Shown here piece by piece: positions 1 through 7,167 of a stretch of DNA of 51,004 bases. The DNA is taken from the NCBI GenBank assembly GCA_017387565.1, contig JAFOEY010000017.1:1-51004 (forward strand), written 5' to 3'. Source of the stretch: Lachnospiraceae bacterium. GTDB taxonomy: Bacteria; Bacillota; Clostridia; Lachnospirales; Lachnospiraceae. Each line of letters begins with the position of its first letter. The stretch's first letter is position 1. The position numbers and the translations under genes are program-made. The notes beneath the pieces were generated by a model, which saw nothing but the letters and a program-made list of their open reading frames with translations, made no database searches and was not told the origin of the DNA.

Positions 1-39
1 ATCTGCTGTAAATCACATCTTCAGCAATATCTTGGCATT

Positions 40-80
40 CGCCAACATTTTTCACAGAGAAATAATTTTATATGTTGGCG
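40..80. other. Inverted repeat / possible stem-loop at the left edge
   Basis: CGCCAACAT at 40-48 is the exact reverse complement of ATGTTGGCG at 72-80, giving a 9-bp stem with a 23-nt loop upstream of the first gene. No T-tract follows, so a classical terminator is not supported. It could be the end of an upstream transcript, an operator or a chance dyad; the upstream gene lies outside the window. Confidence 0.3.
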
Positions 81-140
81 GAGTTAGATTTGTTTTGAAA
101 ATCTATTTTTACTCATGGCTCCGTCGGTAAGGAGGTTTTA

Positions 141-1067
141 ATGAGTAATAAAGATTTTGAAGACTTAAGTTTGATTGACGGTTTTTTGGTACTGTCAGTG
201 GCATCTGATTTGAAATGCGGACCGGAATGCGGACGGCTGTTAGCCGAAGGGCTTTTGCATGAAAAAGTCGGATATGTACGTATCCATGCAGAAAAGATTG
301 TTCCTGGAATTGGCCTGGCCAAGCGAGGAATCCGGATGGATGTGGAATTACAATCATTCCCTCACAAACCGGAAGAAAATGAACTGCCGGAAAAGATTTA
401 TGATTTCGAACCGCATCACAAAAATTCAGACAATCTTTTTAAGCGAAACCGGTTCAATCAGGCAAAGATCGATGCCCACAACCTGTATTCGGGTGAAAAA
501 GATTTTGATAATCTGCCGGATTTATGTGTCATTAACATTCTGGACTATGATCCTTTTGGCAAGGGGAAGGCAAAATATCATTTCCACAACATGTGTGAAG
601 AGGATATTTCCATTCCCTATCCGGACGGATTGGATCATTACTATTTCAACACCAGTTCGCCTAATGATGAGGATGACGAACTGAATGCCCTGCTTAAATA
701 TATCCAGAACAGTACCGAAGAGAATGCAACAACAGAATTAACCAAACAGTTACATGAGTATGTGACGAAGGTAAAATCGTCACCGGAAGAGAGGTATCGG
801 TATATGACATGGGGAGAATATATTGATTTTGAAACAATGGAAGCAAAGGCAGAAGCTCGTAAAGAGGGGCAGGCAGAAGGCCGAGCAGAAGCAGTACTTG
901 CGACATATCGAGAGAATACTTTAGAAGTACTAAATAAATTTGGAGATGTCCCGGATGATGTTGTGGAGAAAGTGAATTCTGTCACAGATGTAGATGTATT
1001 AAAGCAGTGGTTCACACTGGCTATCAAATCCGATAGTATGGCATCGTTTTTGTCCCAAATCAATTAA
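141..1067 (+). CDS. Rpn-like PD-(D/E)XK nuclease family protein (transposase-like)
   Basis: This 308-residue protein resembles the Rpn/PDDEXK_2 family of recombination-promoting nucleases, which are often labelled transposases and are abundant in Lachnospiraceae. The sequence shows a GIRMDVEL strand carrying the first acidic residue, a following IYDFEPH segment that matches the family's YDxEP strand, and the family block RFNQAKIDAHNLYSGEKDF followed by NLPDLCVINILDYDPFG. The C-terminus is charged and alanine/glutamate-rich, with a helical tail, as is common in this family. The ATG is preceded by GGAGG at 131-135. It stands alone between the window edge and a bidirectional terminator and is unrelated in function to the polysaccharide locus. 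Family assignment is fairly safe; in vivo activity is unknown. Confidence 0.75.
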   Translation: MSNKDFEDLSLIDGFLVLSVASDLKCGPECGRLLAEGLLHEKVGYVRIHAEKIVPGIGLAKRGIRMDVELQSFPHKPEENELPEKIYDFEPHHKNSDNLFKRNRFNQAKIDAHNLYSGEKDFDNLPDLCVINILDYDPFGKGKAKYHFHNMCEEDISIPYPDGLDHYYFNTSSPNDEDDELNALLKYIQNSTEENATTELTKQLHEYVTKVKSSPEERYRYMTWGEYIDFETMEAKAEARKEGQAEGRAEAVLATYRENTLEVLNKFGDVPDDVVEKVNSVTDVDVLKQWFTLAIKSDSMASFLSQIN

Positions 1068-1089
1068 ATAAAATACAGTATCGGTAGCA

Positions 1090-1121
1090 AAATGGCACGC
1101 TGCTCAGGCAGTGTGCCATTT
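1090..1121. terminator. Bidirectional rho-independent terminator between convergent genes
   Basis: AAATGGCAC (1090-1098) pairs with GTGCCATTT (1113-1121), and the inner bases extend the stem to about 13 bp with one G-U pair and a six-base loop. A short A-run on the left gives TTTT after the stem on the minus strand, and a pyrimidine-rich stretch follows on the plus strand. It lies between the convergent ends of the Rpn-like gene and the sugar transferase, so it can serve both. Confidence 0.65.
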
Positions 1122-1122
1122 C

Positions 1123-2559
1123 TTACTTAGCCCCTCTTTTTCCAATCACAACTCCAATTGTTTGAAAAATAATCTTAATATCCAGTCCCAAAGACCAATG
1201 GTCAATATAGTGCAAATCCAGACGAAGAACATCTTCAAAATCGGTAATATCACTGCGTCCGCTGACCTGCCAAAGTCCGGTCAGACCGGGTTTGATACTC
1301 AAACGGCGGCGGTATTGCAGCTTGTACTGCACATATTCATCCGGAGTGGGTGGACGTGTGCCGACCAGACTCATTTGCCCAATCAGGATGTTATAAAACT
1401 GAGGAAGCTCGTCTAAACTTGTACGTCTCAAAAAACGTCCGACTTTTGTAATGCGGGGGTCATTGGTAATCTTGAACATCGGTCCGTTCATTTCATTCGC
1501 ACAAAGTAAATCATCTTTTTTGGCATCTGCATCCACATACATAGACCTGAATTTTATAATCTGAAATTCTCTTCCATTCAGACCAATCCGTTTTTGACGG
1601 TAAAAAACAGGTCCCGGAGAATCTATTTTAATTGCAACAGCAATAAAAGGCGTCAATACAATGGTAAAAAACAGTCCGATGAAAGAACCAATCACATCCA
1701 TGATACGTTTTATGGCAATTCGGTGAAAATCATAATCAGACATACTGTATGTCATAACAGATAATCCTGCATAATTATCAATTGTTTTGTGAGAAATAAA
1801 GTGATCATAAGGGTCGATGCTGACATGAACAACAATACCGGCCATTTCGAATTTCCGAATCATATTCCCCAGTTCTGTATTGTTATAGGTAGGAAGATAA
1901 ATCAAGACTTCATCCACAACAGATTGCCCCAGACAATCATACAGATTGTGTTTGGAAGCGATAACGGGAACTCCTTCATAAACAAGGGAAGCATCTTCCT
2001 GAACTGTTTTATCTAAATCAATCAATCCCAAAGAAGTGATTTCATGTGCCCATTCTGCCTTGGACTTAATGAGCGGAATAAGTTTTCCGACAAACTGTGA
2101 TTCGGTTATAATCATCATTTTCAGACTTCCGGCAGAGTTCATATAAATGTGTGTGACAAATTTCTTTGCTAAAATATGAAAAAGATATGTAAAAATAAAG
2201 TTGTATATGATAAAAAAAACAAATGCCAGACGGGAAAAATCCTGCGCGTTTTGCGTCAAAAACAAAATGAGACCTAATCCGGCTCCGATGATAAAGTCAT
2301 ACTTTATGGTAAAGAAAAATTCAGCCAAACTGCTTCTGGTCAAAAATCCATGGTTCAGATTTAAGAAAATATATGAAAATATGCAAAGCATGATGGCAAA
2401 AAATAAAATTAGTAAATAATACTCTGTATTTCTATAAAAATCTGAAAGAATGCCACGTGTTACAAATGCTAAGGCATAGGCTATACAAATGGATAATACA
2501 TCCAGAAAAAGCAATATGAAATTTTGGAGCGTGTATTGTTTTTGGGTATTTGAGTGCAT
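1123..2559 (-). CDS. Polyprenyl-phosphate sugar-1-phosphate transferase (WbaP/CpsE-like)
   Basis: The 478-residue protein should catalyse the first step of a lipid-linked glycan, moving a sugar-1-phosphate from a UDP-sugar to undecaprenyl phosphate at the inner membrane face. Residues 1-120 hold four or so membrane spans, residues 130-270 form a CoA-binding-like soluble region, and the last 200 residues are the bacterial sugar transferase domain. That domain has a membrane helix after KRIMDVIGS, then SPGPVFYRQKRIG, the catalytic-type KFRSM segment, SLDELPQFYNIL, MSLVGTRPP and KPGLTGLWQVSGRSD. The start is supported by GGAG upstream on the minus strand. It sits 11 bp from the acyltransferase gene, also on the minus strand, so the pair is probably cotranscribed. 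The exact sugar cannot be read from the sequence. Confidence 0.88.
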   Translation of the reverse strand: MHSNTQKQYTLQNFILLFLDVLSICIAYALAFVTRGILSDFYRNTEYYLLILFFAIMLCIFSYIFLNLNHGFLTRSSLAEFFFTIKYDFIIGAGLGLILFLTQNAQDFSRLAFVFFIIYNFIFTYLFHILAKKFVTHIYMNSAGSLKMMIITESQFVGKLIPLIKSKAEWAHEITSLGLIDLDKTVQEDASLVYEGVPVIASKHNLYDCLGQSVVDEVLIYLPTYNNTELGNMIRKFEMAGIVVHVSIDPYDHFISHKTIDNYAGLSVMTYSMSDYDFHRIAIKRIMDVIGSFIGLFFTIVLTPFIAVAIKIDSPGPVFYRQKRIGLNGREFQIIKFRSMYVDADAKKDDLLCANEMNGPMFKITNDPRITKVGRFLRRTSLDELPQFYNILIGQMSLVGTRPPTPDEYVQYKLQYRRRLSIKPGLTGLWQVSGRSDITDFEDVLRLDLHYIDHWSLGLDIKIIFQTIGVVIGKRGAK

Positions 2560-2570
2560 AAGTACTCCTT

Positions 2571-3620
2571 TTATAGATTATTATCTTTTAAGGGGACGAG
2601 TTTTGTAGTACGTTTTTTCACAATATTTATCAAAATGCGGACTAAAATAATCAATAGAAAAATAGCAATATCCATCAGTAATCTGAGAAGGACTCGAATG
2701 TATTGATCTGAGGGTGAAATCCATATGGTTTTCCATATAGAATCAAAATAATGAATAAGTAATAAAATGAGGGAATGTTTCCCTATCAAAGCAAAAAACT
2801 TCGAAATATGAAGTTTTGAAAGGATGATGCAACATGTGCACAAAAAAACAGAACCGGTGATAGCTGTAAAAAAGCATAATGGATAAAAAGGATATTTTCT
2901 TGCAAAAAAGTCAAGATGCTCAGTGTTTCTTGGATGCGGATGCATCAAAAATAAGCCTGTTATCCAGATTAGAAATGAGCAAATGCCATACATAAACGGT
3001 GCTTTTGATATGTTTATCCTTTTTATGAATTGTCCACACAGGAAAAATGGCAGGACAGTGAGTACAATATCAAAAGAAAAAATCATATAAGTTTGTATCC
3101 CGATTGCATAGCCAATCAATGACAGGAGGGAAGTAACAAAAATAAGTTGCTCCCGGTTTAATAAAAGATTTAAGTAATTTAATAATGTACGACAGAGAAA
3201 TAAAACTACTAAAAACCATATATATCCAAACAGGTATATAAGGTCTTGCTGATTATTTATTTTTCCTTTGCTAACATACAACATTGAATATAAATGATTG
3301 ATAAAAAAGTTGAAATTGATATTATCAGGTTTATCAATTACCATACAAATAAATAATTTACAAATATAGGCTACATACGCAGGAACAAGAAGTGACATAG
3401 CCAGTTTTTTTGTTTTAATCAAAAAGTCCTCTTTCGTAGAAGTAAGAGTAGCTGTAAATCCACTTAAAATAAAAAAGAGGGGCATATGAAAAGAATATAT
3501 AACCGTATGGATAATTGAACCGGTGTTTCCGTAGTAAACGGTATGAGCAATAATAACAAGCAAAATAGTGATTCCTTTTGCTGTATCAATCCATTCAATT
3601 CTTTTGTTGGTACAATCCAT
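2571..3620 (-). CDS. Membrane acyltransferase, acyltransferase-3 family
   Basis: This 349-residue protein has about ten hydrophobic segments and the N-terminal signature of acyltransferase family 3, WIDTAKGITILLVIIAHT followed by SFHMPLFFILSGF. The IAHT histidine is the residue usually invoked for catalysis. Such enzymes O-acetylate (or otherwise acylate) surface glycans, taking the acyl group across the membrane. A GGGGAG ribosome binding site lies upstream of the ATG on the minus strand. It is the first gene of a two-gene minus-strand unit with the sugar transferase and is divergent from the plus-strand export genes, so a role in modifying the locus polymer is likely. The acceptor is unknown. 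Confidence 0.85.
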   Translation of the reverse strand: MDCTNKRIEWIDTAKGITILLVIIAHTVYYGNTGSIIHTVIYSFHMPLFFILSGFTATLTSTKEDFLIKTKKLAMSLLVPAYVAYICKLFICMVIDKPDNINFNFFINHLYSMLYVSKGKINNQQDLIYLFGYIWFLVVLFLCRTLLNYLNLLLNREQLIFVTSLLSLIGYAIGIQTYMIFSFDIVLTVLPFFLCGQFIKRINISKAPFMYGICSFLIWITGLFLMHPHPRNTEHLDFFARKYPFYPLCFFTAITGSVFLCTCCIILSKLHISKFFALIGKHSLILLLIHYFDSIWKTIWISPSDQYIRVLLRLLMDIAIFLLIILVRILINIVKKRTTKLVPLKDNNL

Positions 3621-3716
3621 AGATAAATCTCCCCACCAAAATTCATAGGATAAAAATCAAAAATAAAAAATTATACTATAGGGCAAGTATACCATATTTA
3701 TCAAAATATAGCACTT

Positions 3717-3737
3717 TTTGCACAAATAATGTGCAAA
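3717..3737. promoter_or_regulatory. Dyad in the divergent promoter region
   Basis: TTTGCAC (3717-3723) and GTGCAAA (3731-3737) form a perfect 7-bp inverted repeat around a 7-bp centre. It lies in the 223-bp space between divergently transcribed surface-glycan genes, an expected place for an operator. A TATAAT-like hexamer on the minus strand at 3670-3675 could serve the acyltransferase unit, but its -35 partner is poor. No convincing sigma-A promoter for the plus-strand genes was found. Confidence 0.35.
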
Positions 3738-3843
3738 TTATTGTGAATTGAAGTAAAATACAATTAAATGTAGTGTAGTCAACTTGGATTGGAAAAACAT
3801 ATGTAGTAAAATTAAAAAAGGTTTAGCGTTTCGGAGGTAGATA

Positions 3844-4626
3844 TTGAAAAGATTCGCATCTGATGTAAAAAAATATTGGAATTATATGCTTTATGAAGCA
3901 AAGTCACAGTTAAAAGCAGAGGTTGCCAATTCATATCTAAACTGGATTTGGTGGATTTTAGAGCCGCTGCTTCTAATGATGGTTTATGCTTTTGTGTTTG
4001 GATTCTTATTTAAACACAAAGAAGAGAATTATAATGTGTTTATTTTTATTGCATTGGCATTATGGGATAATTTTAATCGCTGCATTAAAGCATCTGTTAC
4101 GATTGTGAAGAGAAATAAGTCGATTGTGTCAAAAGTGTATTTACCCAAATATGCATTAATCATTTCCAACATGATGGTTAATACATTCAAAATGTTTATT
4201 TGCCTGTTAATTGTGTTTGGTATGCTGATTGTAAACCGGATTTCCATAGACTGGCATATTTTGGAAATTGTTCCGATTATTGCTAATGCTTTACTTTTTA
4301 CTTTTGGATGTTGTTGTATTCTGGCTCATATGGGAGTTTTTATAGAGGATATGTCTAATGTGATAAATATAGTATTACGATTTATGTTTTATCTGACCGG
4401 CATATTTTACAATATAGGAACCAGTATTCCCAAACCATACTCAACAATTTTACTAAGTTGCAATCCCATAGCACTGTTTATCGACTCGCTACGAAACTGC
4501 ATGCTGGAAAAAATGTCCCCAAACTGGATTTTAATGTTGATATGGTTTGTGATAGGTCTTGGTGTTTCTGCGTATGGGGTATATACAATTTATCGCTATG
4601 AAAACACCTATGTAAAAGTAATTTAA
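3844..4626 (+). CDS. ABC-2 type glycan exporter permease (TagG/Wzm-like), exporter 1
   Basis: The 260-residue protein has the pattern of a TagG/Wzm permease: a short cytoplasmic N-terminal amphipathic segment, an entry around YLNWIWWILEPLLLMMVYAFVF in the native order, and about six membrane spans. Together with the next gene product it should form an ABC transporter moving a lipid-linked glycopolymer across the membrane. I take TTG at 3844 as the start because GGAGG at 3833-3837 lies six bases upstream and the reading begins directly in the family N-terminus. It leads a long plus-strand set of glycan assembly genes. Substrate is inferred from context only. Confidence 0.86.
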   Translation: MKRFASDVKKYWNYMLYEAKSQLKAEVANSYLNWIWWILEPLLLMMVYAFVFGFLFKHKEENYNVFIFIALALWDNFNRCIKASVTIVKRNKSIVSKVYLPKYALIISNMMVNTFKMFICLLIVFGMLIVNRISIDWHILEIVPIIANALLFTFGCCCILAHMGVFIEDMSNVINIVLRFMFYLTGIFYNIGTSIPKPYSTILLSCNPIALFIDSLRNCMLEKMSPNWILMLIWFVIGLGVSAYGVYTIYRYENTYVKVI

Positions 4627-4714
4627 ATTGAAACTTAATCAGAAAAGACATTTGAGAAAGGAAAAGTAAATCCAATCACTCTAATGAAGAATAATTGGAT
4701 AATATGAGCATTGT

Positions 4715-5443
4715 ATGAGCGAAGTATCGATTACAGTACAAGATGTGACAATTCGATATAAAAGTGTAAAATCATACTCCATCAAACGGAATCTATTACG
4801 GTTAAAACCGGTAGAAAGTAAAAATTTTGAGGCTGTAAAGAATGTCAGTTTCACCGTGAATAAAGGAGAAATACTGGGGGTAATCGGTAAAAACGGCAGT
4901 GGGAAATCCACTCTTTTACGTGCCCTTGCAAATATCTTCTCTGCAGATGAGGGAAACATTGATTTGCATGGAAATTCGATTTCGCTTTTAGCGATAGGCG
5001 TTGGTTTCAAAAATCAGTTAACCGGTCGAGAGAATATTATGCTTTCGGGGATGCTCTTGGGATTTCGTGAAAAAGAAGTACTTTCGCACATGGATGAAAT
5101 TATTGAGTTTTCTGAATTAGGTGAATTTATCGATCAGCCGGTTCGAACATATTCAAGTGGTATGTATTCCAAGCTTGCATTTTCCGTGACCGCAATTTTA
5201 GAGACGGATATCATGCTGATTGATGAAGTGCTTAGTGTAGGTGATGAGCACTTTAAAAAGAAAAGCTATGCGAAAATGAAAGAACTGATTACCAATAATG
5301 ACAGGACAGTTGTAATTGTTTCCCACAGTCTGGATACATTGGAGAAGCTATGCAACCGGGTACTGTGGTTGAATGATGGTGAGATAAAGGAAATTGGCCC
5401 TTCAAAAGAAATTATCAAAAAATATAGAGAATTCATGAAATAG
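4715..5443 (+). CDS. ABC exporter ATP-binding protein (TagH/Wzt-like, short form), exporter 1
   Basis: This 242-residue ATPase powers export with the permease encoded 88 bp upstream. The Walker A GKNGSGKST is at residues 58-66, the signature YSSGM lies near 150, and the Walker B IMLIDEV with a following H-loop SHSLD is intact. The 40-residue extension before the usual first strand is typical of polysaccharide exporters. Unlike the second exporter ATPase in this window, it stops right after the nucleotide-binding domain and has no C-terminal carbohydrate-binding domain. That suggests export not gated by a glycan cap. The ribosome binding site is weak (GGAT at 4697), so expression may lean on coupling or an unseen signal. 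Confidence 0.88.
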   Translation: MSEVSITVQDVTIRYKSVKSYSIKRNLLRLKPVESKNFEAVKNVSFTVNKGEILGVIGKNGSGKSTLLRALANIFSADEGNIDLHGNSISLLAIGVGFKNQLTGRENIMLSGMLLGFREKEVLSHMDEIIEFSELGEFIDQPVRTYSSGMYSKLAFSVTAILETDIMLIDEVLSVGDEHFKKKSYAKMKELITNNDRTVVIVSHSLDTLEKLCNRVLWLNDGEIKEIGPSKEIIKKYREFMK

Positions 5444-5553
5444 ATCAGAAAAAACAACAAAACGAGAGTACTAAATTATAATAAGAATACGGCAGTAAAA
5501 GAAGTTAAGTGAAATCAAAACAAATAGAAAATAATATCAAGAGGAAAATAAAA

Positions 5554-7167
5554 ATGAAAGAATTATTTAAAAGACAAAATATCGTCTTTTATGTTTTATA
5601 TTTTATCATTTTATTATGGTCAATATGGAATGATGTACATTTTTTTGATTTTTCTTATGTAGATTCCGGCTCTTATTATGTGCCTTCCGGCAGCCCGCAT
5701 TCCGTTTTATTTTATTTATCACTTAAAATTGTATTTGCATTTCTTTTATATCGTTTTATGGCTATATGTAAAAAATATTTTTTTGGAGGAATCCAAAAAG
5801 ATGCAGACTCCGGAAGACGTCTGATATTCGTTTTCATTATTCTGATAGTATATCTTGTCTTCCTGATTGCATGCTGGCCGGGTATATGGTGGTGTAACGG
5901 AGCAGATGAATTTAGAATGGTAGATTTTACAAAGCATCTGCAGGTCCAATACCATCAAGGCTTTATGATGTCGCTTTTTTATTTTCTGGCTTTTATGATA
6001 TATCCTGCCCCGGTGTCGGTAGTATTGTTACAAATGTTAGTTGGGAGTATGATATTTGGAGTTGTGCTTGCAGATTTATGGAAAGAAAGAAGGCGTTGGG
6101 CTTCGGTTGCTGTGATAGGGTTGATTTTTTCACCCTGCGGCCTGTATTTTGCCTTATATCCGATGCGGGCATATTTGACCGCTGTTTTCTTTGTGGCATT
6201 TATTTATAAGTATTGGAAGTTACAATATCAAGAAACGCCAGCAGTATCTGAATGGATACAATTAGCTTTGTTGGGTGCAATTGTAATTAATTTTCGTATT
6301 GAAATGATGGTTGTACTTGTCTTTTTCCCTTTGCTTATGTGGAAAAAGGCATATTCTGACAAGGTAAAAAGGTGGACATGGATTGTTATGTTGACACTTT
6401 TAATGTGTATGTCTGTTGGGATGGTATCCGGATGGAAAAAATTGGGAAATCAAGGTAATTCGGTCACACATAATCTGCTGTCTTTTACAGCACCTTTAAG
6501 TGAGATTTTGGTGTGGCATTTTGATGAATTTGAGATAGAGGATATGGTTCTCTTGGATAGATATTTTGACTTAAATAAAATGATAGAGGAGCACTCTAAT
6601 CCGGAGAATATCATTTCTTATGCCAATTATGAAAGGCTGACACATCCGGGGGATGTTGTAGATTCCAGGGAATATTGTGAGGTTAAAAAGATTATTGGTA
6701 AAATTCTGCTTTCACATCCGGAAGTATATCTAAAAAACAAATCTATTCTGGCAGCCAGAACATTTGGAATTATTGAAAGTGGAGCCAATAGATATCAATT
6801 TCCGGAAGAAATCAAACCGCAGGAAGTTGCAGGTATGTTTCATCAGCTTAATCCTGAATTGTCCGAATGGATAAAAGATAAGCTTGCGGGTGATTTTTGT
6901 TTCGCAGGGATATTTATGTTTAAAATTCTATATGCGATGTGGGTTCCGGAATTACTTTTGTTATTTGATTTGATACATGATCTGATGAAAAAAAATACTT
7001 CAAATATTATATTGAAAATAATGATATTGACAATTTTTGGAGCGGTATTTTTAACTGCCATGCATCAATATACGATGTACTATTTTACCCCTTTTCTGGG
7101 TGCGTGGATAACAGTTATTCTATCTTTCTCAGATAAAATGCGGAGGATGAAAAATCATGGATGTTGA
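5554..7167 (+). CDS. Polytopic membrane protein, possible DUF6020/GT-C-like glycosyltransferase
   Basis: From the chosen ATG the protein has 537 residues with about ten hydrophobic segments. An upstream in-frame GTG at 5509 would add 15 residues, but only the internal ATG has a good AGAGG (5540-5544). After two or three spans comes an acidic patch, WPGIWWCNGADEFRMVDF, followed by YHQGFMMSLFYF. This layout recalls polytopic GT-C enzymes and the DUF6020 family, where an extracytoplasmic acidic loop serves catalysis. A long soluble stretch (about residues 320-450) lies outside or between spans. It overlaps the next gene by 11 bp, pointing to cotranscription and translational coupling with the GT2-TagF gene. 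The family call is tentative; membrane topology is clear. Confidence 0.6.
   Translation: MKELFKRQNIVFYVLYFIILLWSIWNDVHFFDFSYVDSGSYYVPSGSPHSVLFYLSLKIVFAFLLYRFMAICKKYFFGGIQKDADSGRRLIFVFIILIVYLVFLIACWPGIWWCNGADEFRMVDFTKHLQVQYHQGFMMSLFYFLAFMIYPAPVSVVLLQMLVGSMIFGVVLADLWKERRRWASVAVIGLIFSPCGLYFALYPMRAYLTAVFFVAFIYKYWKLQYQETPAVSEWIQLALLGAIVINFRIEMMVVLVFFPLLMWKKAYSDKVKRWTWIVMLTLLMCMSVGMVSGWKKLGNQGNSVTHNLLSFTAPLSEILVWHFDEFEIEDMVLLDRYFDLNKMIEEHSNPENIISYANYERLTHPGDVVDSREYCEVKKIIGKILLSHPEVYLKNKSILAARTFGIIESGANRYQFPEEIKPQEVAGMFHQLNPELSEWIKDKLAGDFCFAGIFMFKILYAMWVPELLLLFDLIHDLMKKNTSNIILKIMILTIFGAVFLTAMHQYTMYYFTPFLGAWITVILSFSDKMRRMKNHGC

Noticed and set aside
5509-5553. GTG start 15 codons upstream for the 5554 membrane protein
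   Set aside because: There is no convincing ribosome binding site before the GTG, whereas AGAGG precedes the internal ATG.
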